Part shown: positions 8,575 through 17,078 of the stretch, in pieces
How the letters are laid out: the number at the start of each line of letters is the position of its first letter
Position numbering within the stretch: position 1 is the stretch's first letter
Assembly: GCA_017527435.1 (NCBI GenBank)
Contig: JAFXQB010000001.1
Span: forward strand, 254,696-318,695
Direction of reading: 5' to 3'
Length of the DNA: 64,000 nucleotides
Origin: Salinivirgaceae bacterium
GTDB taxonomy: Bacteria; Bacteroidota; Bacteroidia; Bacteroidales; SZUA-534
The notes under the pieces: model-generated
What the model was told of the DNA's origin: nothing
What the model saw: only the letters and a program-made list of their open reading frames with translations
Database searches by the model: none
Program-made: the position numbers and the translations under genes

Positions 8575-10440
8575 CTAATTGATTACCACGCGTTTGGCAA
8601 TGTTTCCGACCCTGACAATGTAAACACCTGTGCCGTTGACCTGCAATTCGGCACGGATGCCAGATTCGGCAACCGTAGAGACGTTGCACGCAACGTCTCT
8701 ACAAACCAATGTGCCCATAACATTATAAACGCTAATTTCTTCCGCAGCATTCTCAACCACAATGTTTTTGCCGTAGGCATAGATGCTAACTGCATTGGCG
8801 GCTGTTTCGGTGACGGGGGTGGTTGTTTTCCAAACAATTTCACCTTTATATCTTGTACCACACCAATAACTATCCCATCCTTTTGGTCTTTTTTCTACCA
8901 TACAATTTATTGTTGCTGTGCAGCCAGCAAAAGCGGATGCACCAATACTATCTACTGTAATAGGAATATTTATTGTTGTAATGTTACTACAATTATAGAA
9001 AGCACACCTGCCAATGCTTGTAACAGTTTCAGGAATAATCACATCCCCTCCATCGCCTATATATGCAGTAAGATTTGTTTCTCCTGCATCGGAATAGATG
9101 AAATCACCATCAATTAAGCCATCATCATTTAATGCCCCCCAAGGTCTACCTTCTGCGTTACTAGAATAAACAATGTTTTTAACAAGATAAAAAGCATCTT
9201 TACCTATTTCTGTTACAGAATTAGGAATGGTGATAGATTTAAGTCTGTTGCAGTTATAGAATGCCGCATAGGCAAGAATTGTAACCGATTCAGGTATTGT
9301 GACTGATGTTAGACTGCTGCAATTGTCGAATGCGTGGTTGCCGATGCTCTTCACTGAATCTCCAATAACAACCGATGTCAAACTTTCACAATTAGAGAAC
9401 GCATAATCGTTAATACTTTTAATGGAATTCGGAATTTTCAATTCTGTAACCTCCGTTCCATTTATATATAAATGTTTTGCATAGATTAACGGATTGGCAT
9501 ACATAGAGCCATATTTCATTTCCAACAAACTCTCTATGCTTGCAAATTCGACTTTTGTCAGACTTAAACAATTTTTAAAAGCATCGTTTCCAATTGTTTT
9601 TACAGAATCAGGAATAGTTATTGATGTTAAGTTGCTACAACCTTTAAATGTATCATCTTCTATGCTTGTGATAAATCTAGGAATGGAAAATGAAGTTAGA
9701 TTGCTGCAATTCTCAAAAGCACTCTCGCCAATTGTTTTTACCGAATCTCCAATCACAACCGAAGTCAGGCTTTCACAATCATAAAAAGCAGTGTGTCCAA
9801 TTGTTTTTACAGAATCTCCAATTACAACCGAAGTCAAACCGCTGCAACGGCTGAATGCACCGTTATCAATGCTCGTTACTGAATTAGGTATAACTATTGA
9901 TGTCAGACTTCTACAGTATTCAAATGCACAAGCGCCAATGCTTCTAACAGAATTTGGTATTTCTATTGATGTTAAATTTCCGCAACTGAAAAATGCAAAC
10001 GCATCAATGATTGTCACAGAATTAGGAATGGACACTGAAGTTAGGCTACTACATTTCGCGAATGCAAACTCACCAATATAAAAAGTCAAATCAGGAATAG
10101 CGACTGAAATTAGACCGCTACAACCTTCAAACGCATTAGGGGTAATACTTGTTATTGTATTAGGAATATTTACCGATGTTATCCCTTTACAATCTTTAAA
10201 CGCGCCAACGTTCATACTAACGACTAAATACGTTACTCCATTATTATCTATTGTTGAAGGAATTACAAGTTCGCCTTCGGGTTCTATTTCACCCTTGCCA
10301 ACTTTTACACAATGTGTAGAATCATTATAGTAGTGCTCCACTACTGTATATTTCAAACCATCAACAACAAAATCATAATCCTGCGCCCACGCCTGCCCAG
10401 CAAACGCAACGGCGGCAAAAAGTGTAATTAATCTTTTCAT
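8575..10440 (-). CDS. BspA-type leucine-rich-repeat protein with secretion tail
   Basis: 621 residues with signal peptide MKRLITLFAAVAFAGQAWA. Residues ~45-510 are about fifteen LRR_5/BspA repeats of 23 residues ([22 protein letters not shown] type), with one insertion around residue 415-470. The last ~75 residues (SIYAYGKNIVVENAAEEISVYNVMGTLVC ... GTGVYIVRVGNIAKRVVIN) match a T9SS type A sorting tail, predicting export through the type 9 system. BspA relatives bind host proteins or other bacteria; the ligand here is unknown. The tail is interrupted by a 28-bp palindrome read in frame as roughly CRDVACNVSTV. Confidence 0.9.
   Translation of the reverse strand: MKRLITLFAAVAFAGQAWAQDYDFVVDGLKYTVVEHYYNDSTHCVKVGKGEIEPEGELVIPSTIDNNGVTYLVVSMNVGAFKDCKGITSVNIPNTITSITPNAFEGCSGLISVAIPDLTFYIGEFAFAKCSSLTSVSIPNSVTIIDAFAFFSCGNLTSIEIPNSVRSIGACAFEYCRSLTSIVIPNSVTSIDNGAFSRCSGLTSVVIGDSVKTIGHTAFYDCESLTSVVIGDSVKTIGESAFENCSNLTSFSIPRFITSIEDDTFKGCSNLTSITIPDSVKTIGNDAFKNCLSLTKVEFASIESLLEMKYGSMYANPLIYAKHLYINGTEVTELKIPNSIKSINDYAFSNCESLTSVVIGDSVKSIGNHAFDNCSSLTSVTIPESVTILAYAAFYNCNRLKSITIPNSVTEIGKDAFYLVKNIVYSSNAEGRPWGALNDDGLIDGDFIYSDAGETNLTAYIGDGGDVIIPETVTSIGRCAFYNCSNITTINIPITVDSIGASAFAGCTATINCMVEKRPKGWDSYWCGTRYKGEIVWKTTTPVTETAANAVSIYAYGKNIVVENAAEEISVYNVMGTLVCRDVACNVSTVAESGIRAELQVNGTGVYIVRVGNIAKRVVIN
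8675..8702. repeat. REP-like perfect palindrome inside the BspA-like coding region
   Basis: A 13-bp inverted repeat (gtagagacgttgc and its complement) with a 2-base loop sits in frame within the C-terminal tail of the LRR protein. Its form matches short dispersed palindromes usually found between genes, so it probably inserted into this gene. Confidence 0.7.
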
Positions 10441-10626
10441 AACATCTTGATTTTTGTTTGTAAAAATACAAATAATTCTGCTCGGTCTATTGTGGATGCG
10501 GCTTCCTTCAATGCCGCGAAAATGCCAATTTATTATAATATATTTATTTTCTATAAATTACAACCAGTTATTACATTTTTATTGGGGAATAACGCAAATT
10601 CAACGATTCACCTGTCTTACCGCGTA

Positions 10627-10640
10627 CGCGATGAATCGCG
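10627..10640. repeat. Second copy of the cgcgat-ga-atcgcg palindrome
   Basis: Same 14-bp palindrome and same downstream context (tccc(a/t)acatt) as 6507-6520, so a dispersed repeat family. It lies in the 264-bp gene-free gap 10441-10704, which otherwise holds AT-rich sequence. Confidence 0.65.
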
Positions 10641-10670
10641 TCCCTACATTTCAACCAATTAACTCTCAAA

Positions 10671-10703
10671 CGATTCACCGATTCACCAGTTGACCGATTC
10701 ACC
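10671..10703. repeat. Three copies of cgattcacc
   Basis: Three copies of the 9-mer, two of them overlapping by one base, directly precede the 3' end of the cyclophilin gene. Part of the low-complexity spacer class. Confidence 0.65.
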
Positions 10704-10704
10704 C

Positions 10705-11535
10705 TCACCTCACAATCTCCATTTTAATCGTCACCGCCTCAATCGGCCAGTCGCCGTTGTCGGTTTTTACGGCGGCAATCTTGTCGATAACCTCCAATCC
10801 TTCAACCACTTCGCCGAACACTGTATGCTGTCCGTCAAGGTAGGCGCAGCCGCCAACCGATTTGTACACGGCGCGGGCTTCGGGGCCGATTTTCACGTTG
10901 TAGTTGAACTCGGTGCCGTTCAGTTCGCCGTCGGTGTAGGTGGTGCCCTGAACAATGAAAAACTCGAACGGCGACGAGCGTTTCTCGGGGTTGTTCTCAT
11001 ACTCGCGCACCATCGACAGGGCGCCACGCTTGTGGATGTTGCCCTCGCGGAACTCCGCAGGCAGCGTGTATTTGCCGATTTTTTCCTTCACCGCGCGCCG
11101 CTCGTAGCCGTCGGTGTCGCCGCCCTGAATCATAAAATTGTTGATGACGCGGTAAAACTCCGTGCCGTCGTAGTAGTGCTCCTTGATAAGGTGGATGAAA
11201 TTGGCGCGGTGCAGCGGCGTGTTCTCGTACAACTCCACCACCATTGTGCCCTTCGACGTGACAATTTTCACCCTCCGTTCGGGATTCTCGCGGCCGTATT
11301 TGGTGAGTTCCTCAACCACGTTGTCCTCCGTCAGGCGGACTTTTTTGGGCTTGGCCGCCTTTTTGGTGCCTTTCGGCGATGCCGCCTTCGTTTTCGGTTT
11401 TTCGGTCTGCGCCGATGCCGTTTCCGCTTGCTGCTGTGGTTGGCCTTTCGGCGATGGCTGACTTCCGCAAGCGCATAGCACCGCGGCCAACACCGTGCTA
11501 ATCAACACCTTGCCGATATTTATCCTCGTCCTCAT
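10705..11535 (-). CDS. Cyclophilin-type peptidyl-prolyl isomerase lipoprotein
   Basis: Catalyses cis-trans isomerisation of Xaa-Pro bonds, here outside the cytoplasm. 276 residues: lipoprotein signal ending VLCAC, then a low-complexity Lys/Ala/Gln linker (~25-75), then the cyclophilin barrel from VKIVTSKGTMVVELYENTPLHRANFIHL. YYDGTEFYRVINNFMIQGGDTDG carries the catalytic Arg and the substrate-binding Phe-Met-Gln. FFIVQG and GQHTVFGEVVEGLEVID follow. The ATG overlaps the rsgA 3' end by 38 bases. No later ATG precedes the signal peptide, so the overlap is probably real and implies coupling. Confidence 0.93.
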   Translation of the reverse strand: MRTRINIGKVLISTVLAAVLCACGSQPSPKGQPQQQAETASAQTEKPKTKAASPKGTKKAAKPKKVRLTEDNVVEELTKYGRENPERRVKIVTSKGTMVVELYENTPLHRANFIHLIKEHYYDGTEFYRVINNFMIQGGDTDGYERRAVKEKIGKYTLPAEFREGNIHKRGALSMVREYENNPEKRSSPFEFFIVQGTTYTDGELNGTEFNYNVKIGPEARAVYKSVGGCAYLDGQHTVFGEVVEGLEVIDKIAAVKTDNGDWPIEAVTIKMEIVR

Positions 11536-12436
11536 CGTTCAGTAGGCTTAAATAACTGTTGTAGCGGCTTTGCGCGATGCGACCTTCGGCAACAGCCTGT
11601 TTCACAGCGCATTTCGGCTCGTGAGTATGCGTGCAGTTGTAGAATTGGCAGTTGGCCGACTCGGCAAACATTTCGGGGAAATAGTGCGCCATTTCGTTCT
11701 TCATTTCAATGGTGCCAAAGCCCTTAATTCCAGGTGAATCAATAATATAGCCACCGTTGAGCAGCGGGTGCATTTCGGGGTAGGTGGTGGTGTGCGTTCC
11801 GCTGTCGTGCGAGTCGGAAATGGCCGACGTGCGCAGTTCAAGGTTGGGATTCAAGCGGTTGGCGATGGTCGATTTGCCAACGCCCGAATGGCCAGCCAGC
11901 AGCGATAGTTTGCCGTGCGTAAGTTCCTCAATGCGGTCGATGCCGATATTCTCTACCGTCGATGTCTTAACGCACTCATAACCAATCTTTTCGTAAACGG
12001 CAATCAGTTCGTCCATTTCGGCGGTCTGCTGCTCGTTGTATAAATCTATCTTATTGAAAACCAAAATCGAAGGAATATTGTAAGCCTCCGCCGACGCCAG
12101 AAAGCGGTCGATGAACTGCGTGAACGTGCGCGGACTCACAAGCGTCACCACCAGAATGGCTTGGTCGATGTTGGCGGCCATTATCTGCGCCTCCTTCGAC
12201 AGGTTTATCGACTTGCGGATGATATAGTTTCGGCGGTCGTCAATGTTGTGTATCAAACCTTTACCCGTTTCGGCGTCAACGTCAAACTCCACCACGTCGC
12301 CCACCGCAACAGGATTGGTTGTGCGCAGCCCCTTGGTGCGGAACTTCCCGCGTATGCGGCACTCCACCACGCTCCCGTCAGCCCTCCTGACCAGATACCA
12401 ACTGCCTGTCGATTTTGTTACAACTCCTTTTTCCAC
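11498..12436 (-). CDS. rsgA: Ribosome small subunit-dependent GTPase A
   Basis: Circularly permuted GTPase that checks late maturation of the 30S subunit. 312 residues: OB fold with TGSWYLVRRADGSVVECRIRGKFR, G4 VFNKIDL, G1 LLAGHSGVGKSTIANRL, G3 DSPGIKGF, then the zinc motif NCQFYNCTHTHEPKCAV. The start is a GTG at 12436; an in-frame TAA lies 12 bases upstream and no ATG fits. The gene is followed by and overlaps the cyclophilin gene. Confidence 0.96.
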   Translation of the reverse strand: MEKGVVTKSTGSWYLVRRADGSVVECRIRGKFRTKGLRTTNPVAVGDVVEFDVDAETGKGLIHNIDDRRNYIIRKSINLSKEAQIMAANIDQAILVVTLVSPRTFTQFIDRFLASAEAYNIPSILVFNKIDLYNEQQTAEMDELIAVYEKIGYECVKTSTVENIGIDRIEELTHGKLSLLAGHSGVGKSTIANRLNPNLELRTSAISDSHDSGTHTTTYPEMHPLLNGGYIIDSPGIKGFGTIEMKNEMAHYFPEMFAESANCQFYNCTHTHEPKCAVKQAVAEGRIAQSRYNSYLSLLNDEDEDKYRQGVD

Positions 12437-12491
12437 AATAAGTTATTCAATGTGTTTGCGCTGTTAGCCGTATCTAATTCTTATTCGATTA

Positions 12492-13649
12492 TTATCTCTC
12501 TATATTCCTGATATTCACCACCCTAACCCCTTTGTAGTAGAAATTGATGATGTCGAGAAATGAATAGTTGCGGCGAGCCATCTCCATTGCGCCCTCTTGC
12601 GAAAGGCCAACGCCGTGGCCGTAGCCGTAGCCAGTGAAATCGAGCACCTTGCCGCCAGGTCGGGGGCTGATTGAGAACCAGGCCGACTTGAAACCAAAAT
12701 CGGCGCGGATTTTCTTGAGCGGAATGGTGTCCGTCATATAGCGGTAGCAGCGGTCGCGGCTAGTGGGCGAATAAACCAGATTTGCCGCCCGCGACTTGCC
12801 GTCGACAATCTTTATCCCGTTGTTTTGCAAGTATTTAATCCATCGGTCAACCGAAACCGTGTCGCGCCAGATTGAGTTGTGCTGACGGATGCTAAATGTG
12901 TCAATTACCGATTTCAGGTAGGGCAGCGAAGAAAGCCACACATCTTCCGAATTGGCCGTCTGACCGCCTGAATTTGAATGAAATACAGCGGTTATCGGGG
13001 TGTTGGTGGAATCAACAATGATAAGGTCGGTGGTGTGCGAAACGGCCTGACGGATAAGGCTGTTGCGGTGGCAGCGGTTCAAGTAAACTTGATGGCTCAC
13101 ATCGTCCATCAGACTGTATTTCTCAACACCTTCGCGCCAGATTTTCTCATAAAGATAGGTGCGGCTGATGATGGCCTGCGTCTTGTAATATTCGTAAGGC
13201 GCTTTCGGCCCCGCCTCGCTCTCCACAACGCCTGACAGATAATCATTCACATCAACGTAATTCTCAATTTTCAGATTTCCGCCGTCGGTTGTAACCTTCA
13301 AATCGCCGTCGTAGAGACGTGGCTTGAGCGCGGGCACGGCAGGCTCCACTTTGAAAATGCTTTTACGGGTGGAAGCCGTCAGATAAAGTTCGCTGAAGAT
13401 GCCCAAATGCTCGTCTTGGTCCCAAACACTGATGCCTTTTCCGACAATGGTGAAGTAGATTATCGCGTTCTTTTTCAGCCTCATAAGCATTCGGTTGTCG
13501 GCTACAAGACTGTATTTGCCTTCGTCGGTGGTGAAGACAAGCGTTTTGATTTTGCTCTGACTGAAGATGTTGACACGTACCGTTTCGGCTCGTGCGCCCA
13601 ACGCCGCAAACGCCAACAGAAAAACCAAAACCAAATATCTATTTCTCAC
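12492..13649 (-). CDS. SpoIID/LytB-domain exported protein
   Basis: 385 residues from a GTG at 13649, which gives a typical signal peptide (RNRYLVLVFLLAFAALGARA). An in-frame TTG at 13676 is the alternative. The domain is related to SpoIID peptidoglycan glycosidase/amidase-enhancer proteins: NYVDVNDYLSGVVESEAGPKAPYEYYKTQAIISRTYLYEK, VFHSNSGGQTANSEDVW, and the C-terminal GYGYGHGVGLSQEGAMEMA. The last is the conserved GHGVGLSQ motif. It presumably acts on or senses cell-wall glycan in the periplasm. It sits 55 bases upstream of rsgA on the same strand. Confidence 0.88.
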   Translation of the reverse strand: MRNRYLVLVFLLAFAALGARAETVRVNIFSQSKIKTLVFTTDEGKYSLVADNRMLMRLKKNAIIYFTIVGKGISVWDQDEHLGIFSELYLTASTRKSIFKVEPAVPALKPRLYDGDLKVTTDGGNLKIENYVDVNDYLSGVVESEAGPKAPYEYYKTQAIISRTYLYEKIWREGVEKYSLMDDVSHQVYLNRCHRNSLIRQAVSHTTDLIIVDSTNTPITAVFHSNSGGQTANSEDVWLSSLPYLKSVIDTFSIRQHNSIWRDTVSVDRWIKYLQNNGIKIVDGKSRAANLVYSPTSRDRCYRYMTDTIPLKKIRADFGFKSAWFSISPRPGGKVLDFTGYGYGHGVGLSQEGAMEMARRNYSFLDIINFYYKGVRVVNIRNIER

Positions 13650-13764
13650 TGATTTGCAATTATTTGCACTCTGCAATCCAATAGCAGAGCCAATGCCAAA
13701 TGTAAATGAATTTCAACAAAGTTTGGCGACAGTTTCTGCATTTTGCAAACACAGTGCGGTTAAA

Positions 13765-14901
13765 TTACGCCGACACAAACTTAATCACTGCCTGCGCTGC
13801 CCGTTGCGACGCTCCAGCGCTGCCCATACGTTGCCGCAGTTCGGCGTAATTGCGCTGAAATTCAGCATCATACTGCTCATCGTCAAGAATCTTGCGCAAC
13901 TCATCGGCAATGGTGCGCGGGTTGCAGTCCATCTGCACAAGTTCGCGGATAATCTCGCGGCCAACAATCAGGTTTGCAAGCGATATCCATTTTACTTTCA
14001 ACAACTTGCGACCAATGCGATAGAGAAAATCGGGTGCAGAAATCCGATACAAGACCGCCTCGGGCACTCCGAAAAGTGCCGTTTCGAGCGTGGCAGTGCC
14101 CGAAGTTACCAACGCTGCACGGCTGAATTTAAGCAAGTTATATGTCTGACCAAAGACAATCGGAATGTTGCAGTCTGCACCAATCACTTTGGTGTAATAG
14201 TCGCGGTCGAGACCAGGGGCGCCCGATATAACAAACTGATATTCGGGAAATTGGCGGCTGACTTCAATCATCACGGGCAGCATAAAATCAACTTCCTGCT
14301 TGCGGCTTCCTGCTAAAAGTCCGATTATCGGTTTGTCGGTCAGGTTGTTAGCCTTGCAAAAATCGGCTTCAGTTTGGTTATCGCCCGACCGAAATTCTTC
14401 GATTGCGTCCAGAATCGGATTGCCGACATACTCCACGGGATAGTCGAAACGGGCGTAGAATTCCGTCTCGAACGGCAAGATTGTCAGCATTTTATCGATA
14501 TATTTCTTTATCTTTTTTATGCGGTTCTGCTTCCAGGCCCAAATTTTCGGCGAAATGTAGAAAACGGTTTTCAGCCCAAGGCTTTTGGCGAATTCGGCAA
14601 TGCGCAAATTGAATCCTGCAAAGTCAATCAAGATAACCACATTAGGCTTAAAATCAACAATATCGGTCTTGCATTGCTCCATATTGCGGCCGATTTTGCG
14701 AAGATTCATCAGCACGCGCACAAAGCCCATAAAGGCCATCTCGCTGTAGTGCTTGACGGGCGGCACGCCAGCCTGCGCAGCCATCAGGTCGCCGCCGAAA
14801 AAGCGGAACTGCGCCTGCGGGTCCTGCAATTTCAGTTCCCGCACCAGATTCGACCCGTGAAGGTCGCCACTCGCCTCGCCTGCTATCAGAAAGTAACGCA
14901 T
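13765..14901 (-). CDS. lpxB: Lipid-A-disaccharide synthase
   Basis: GT19 glycosyltransferase joining UDP-2,3-diacylglucosamine and lipid X to form the lipid A disaccharide, at the inner membrane surface. 378 residues, normal length. It shows MRYFLIAGEASGDLHGSNLVREL, FKPNVVILIDFAGFNLRIA, KTVFYISPKIWAWKQNRIKKIKKY and LVTSGTATLETALFGVPEAVLYR. It confirms an LPS-type outer membrane. It is separated from the surE group by a 130-bp repeat-rich spacer, so probably has its own promoter. Confidence 0.96.
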   Translation of the reverse strand: MRYFLIAGEASGDLHGSNLVRELKLQDPQAQFRFFGGDLMAAQAGVPPVKHYSEMAFMGFVRVLMNLRKIGRNMEQCKTDIVDFKPNVVILIDFAGFNLRIAEFAKSLGLKTVFYISPKIWAWKQNRIKKIKKYIDKMLTILPFETEFYARFDYPVEYVGNPILDAIEEFRSGDNQTEADFCKANNLTDKPIIGLLAGSRKQEVDFMLPVMIEVSRQFPEYQFVISGAPGLDRDYYTKVIGADCNIPIVFGQTYNLLKFSRAALVTSGTATLETALFGVPEAVLYRISAPDFLYRIGRKLLKVKWISLANLIVGREIIRELVQMDCNPRTIADELRKILDDEQYDAEFQRNYAELRQRMGSAGASQRAAQAVIKFVSA

Positions 14902-14904
14902 TGG

Positions 14905-15028
14905 TTATTTAGGATTTTTGATTTAGGATTTAGGAATTATGAATTAGATTTAGTGTTAGGCATATGCGCAAATAACTGATTTATAATTTGTCTGCTGTCT
15001 GTTGTCTGTAGTCTGTTGTCCGAAGTCC
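14905..15028. repeat. Near-tandem repeat spacer (ttaggat and gtctgttgtc words)
   Basis: 14905-14955 is built from degenerate ttaggattt/gaatta words and 14991-15028 from repeated gtctgttgtctg words ending gtccgaagtcc. The second type also occurs at 441-480 and, inverted, at 6447-6483. No ORF or RNA structure is apparent. Confidence 0.6.
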
Positions 15029-15030
15029 CC

Positions 15031-15327
15031 TCACACAAAATAAATCGCCAATATTGCCACGCCGTACAGCAGACACATTGCCAGCACGCCGCGAGCAAGG
15101 CTTAAACGGTTTTGGCGGGTCCACCAGAAAAACAAGCCAGCATTAGGCATCAGGCTCAAACTCACTATTTTATACAGCACGCCAAACCGCTGAAAATGGC
15201 TGATACAATCGGCCACCGAATCGTACCCCTTTCCGTAGGCAACCAACGGCAGAAAAATTGCAAGACAAATGATAGGCAAAAGAGCGCCAATCAAAATGCC
15301 AACTATCGGTTTATCAGTGAGTTTCAT
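15031..15327 (-). CDS. Small predicted membrane protein
   Basis: 98 residues with three hydrophobic segments (IVGILIGALLPIICLAIFLPLVA; IVSLSLMPNAGLFFWW; GVLAMCLLYGVAILAIYFV) and a Trp-Trp-Thr-Arg turn. Its ATG overlaps the surE stop as ATGA (15324-15327), indicating translational coupling. Bacteroidota often carry a similar small membrane protein next to surE or lpxB, but I know of no assigned function. Confidence 0.75.
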   Translation of the reverse strand: MKLTDKPIVGILIGALLPIICLAIFLPLVAYGKGYDSVADCISHFQRFGVLYKIVSLSLMPNAGLFFWWTRQNRLSLARGVLAMCLLYGVAILAIYFV

Positions 15328-16094
15328 AGCAGATAATCGATTTTTTTGAGCCGCACGTAGTCGGTCGAGTCAAGGTTGATTGGCACAATCGACGCGTAAC
15401 CGTGCGCCAATGCCCACTCGTCGGTGTCGGTGGAATCGGGTTCATAATTAACCAAATCGCCTGACAACCAATAAAATGGTCTATCCCAAGGGTCTCTATA
15501 TTCAATGAAACGTTCCTTCCAGACGCCATTGGCCTGACGGCAAATCTTCATTCCGCGGAAATCGGCCTCACGCACATCAGGAAAGTTGATATTCAGACAG
15601 AGATTCTTGTCAGTGTTGGTGGCTAAAAGTCGCTTAAGTATTGGTTCAGTGTATTTTACAACAATCGAAAAATCAGCATCCAAGTCGAAACTGCAAAGCG
15701 AAACGCCAACTGACGGAATGCCGTTCATCGCGCCTTCGGTGGCCGCGCCCAAAGTACCTGAATATATGGTACATACAGTCGAATTTGTTCCGTGATTTAT
15801 ACCCGACAGAAGAAGGTCGGGTTGGCGGTCGAGCAAGCGGTTGATAGCCATCTTCACGCAATCCACAGGCGTACCAGTTACCGAATAAACCTTAAGATTT
15901 GGCTCATCGGTTATGGTTTTCACGCGGATATAATTGCTGAAAGTTATGGCGTGCGACTTTCCCGACTGTGCTGCATCGGGCGCCACAACCACCACATCGC
16001 CAATGCGTTGCGCCATTGCAATGAGTTCGGTTATGCCTTTCGACGAATAGCCGTCGTCGTTGGTTACGAGAATGAGCGGACGGTTGTTTCCCAT
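15324..16094 (-). CDS. surE: 5'/3'-nucleotidase SurE
   Basis: Metal-dependent nucleoside monophosphate phosphatase of stationary-phase and stress physiology. Start set at ATG 16094 (256 residues), because the family signature begins there: RPLILVTNDDGYSSKGI with the metal-binding Asp pair. LLLSGINHGTNS and SGTLGAATEGAMNGIPSVGVS follow. A longer frame to 16172 only reads back into panB. The start lies one base after the panB stop, and the stop overlaps the next gene, so panB-surE-98aa form an operon. Confidence 0.95.
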   Translation of the reverse strand: MGNNRPLILVTNDDGYSSKGITELIAMAQRIGDVVVVAPDAAQSGKSHAITFSNYIRVKTITDEPNLKVYSVTGTPVDCVKMAINRLLDRQPDLLLSGINHGTNSTVCTIYSGTLGAATEGAMNGIPSVGVSLCSFDLDADFSIVVKYTEPILKRLLATNTDKNLCLNINFPDVREADFRGMKICRQANGVWKERFIEYRDPWDRPFYWLSGDLVNYEPDSTDTDEWALAHGYASIVPINLDSTDYVRLKKIDYLL

Positions 16095-16095
16095 A

Positions 16096-16917
16096 TCAAT
16101 ACTGCTCGTTTTCGTTGGGGAAATCGCCCTGTTTGACATCGGTAATGTATTGACCCACAGCATCGGTGACAACCGTGTTCAGGTCGGCATAGCGGCGCAG
16201 GAAGCGCGGGCTGAAACCTTGCGTCAGGCCGAGCATATCGGCAAAAACAAGCACTTGGCCATCCACCTGACCGCCAGCACCAATGCCGATTACAGGGATT
16301 TTCAGTTCAGAAGCCACACGGGCGGCCAGTTTGGCGGGTATTTTTTCAAGCACCACGGCAAAGCATCCAGCCTCTTCGAGCAAGTGCGCGTCGCTGACAA
16401 GTTTTTCGGCTTCGGCCTCATCTTTAGCACGCACAGCGTATGTTCCGAAAGCGTTGATACTCTGCGGTGTAAGTCCCAAATGACCCATCACGGGAATACC
16501 TGCGTCGATAATCTTTTTCACCATCGGAATAATTTCCAGACCACCCTCAAGTTTGAGCGAGTCGGCACCCGTTTCCTGCATAATGCGAATGGCGTTCTGC
16601 ACGGCCGAAGTGGGGTCAACCTGATAGGTGCCGAACGGCATATCAACAACCACCAGAGCGCGTTTGGCGGCTTTGGCCACCGCCCCAGCAAACACAATCA
16701 TCTTGTCGAGCGTCATCGGCACTGTGGTTTCGTTGCCCAGCATCACGTTCGACGCGCTGTCGCCGACCAGAATAACATCGAGCCCCGCCGCATCAAAAAT
16801 TTTTGCGGTTGTATAATCGTAGGCGGTGAGCATCGAAATCTTCTCGCCTTGTTTCTTCATCTCAATCAGCCGCAGAGTGGTCACCTTGCGGTTGTCGTTA
16901 CATAAATATGCTGCCAT
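16096..16917 (-). CDS. panB: 3-methyl-2-oxobutanoate hydroxymethyltransferase
   Basis: First step of pantothenate synthesis: transfers a hydroxymethyl group from methylene-tetrahydrofolate to ketoisovalerate. 273 residues. Motifs: [34 protein letters not shown], with the metal-binding Asp, then [32 protein letters not shown] and [23 protein letters not shown]. The usual VGDSLGMVVLG loop reads [11 protein letters not shown] here, a variant seen in this phylum. It is first gene of the panB-surE operon. Confidence 0.95.
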   Translation of the reverse strand: MAAYLCNDNRKVTTLRLIEMKKQGEKISMLTAYDYTTAKIFDAAGLDVILVGDSASNVMLGNETTVPMTLDKMIVFAGAVAKAAKRALVVVDMPFGTYQVDPTSAVQNAIRIMQETGADSLKLEGGLEIIPMVKKIIDAGIPVMGHLGLTPQSINAFGTYAVRAKDEAEAEKLVSDAHLLEEAGCFAVVLEKIPAKLAARVASELKIPVIGIGAGGQVDGQVLVFADMLGLTQGFSPRFLRRYADLNTVVTDAVGQYITDVKQGDFPNENEQY

Positions 16918-17078
16918 TTTGTTAGTTTTAAAATCGCGCGAATTTACGATTTATTCGGAAACGATTAAAAAAAAGGTCGGCAACGCAACCGCCGCCAACC
17001 ATGAATACACGATTTAATAAAAGAAAATATCGGTTGCGGAAAATATTGAAAATCAAGCCTTCCGCAACCGCCACAAAA

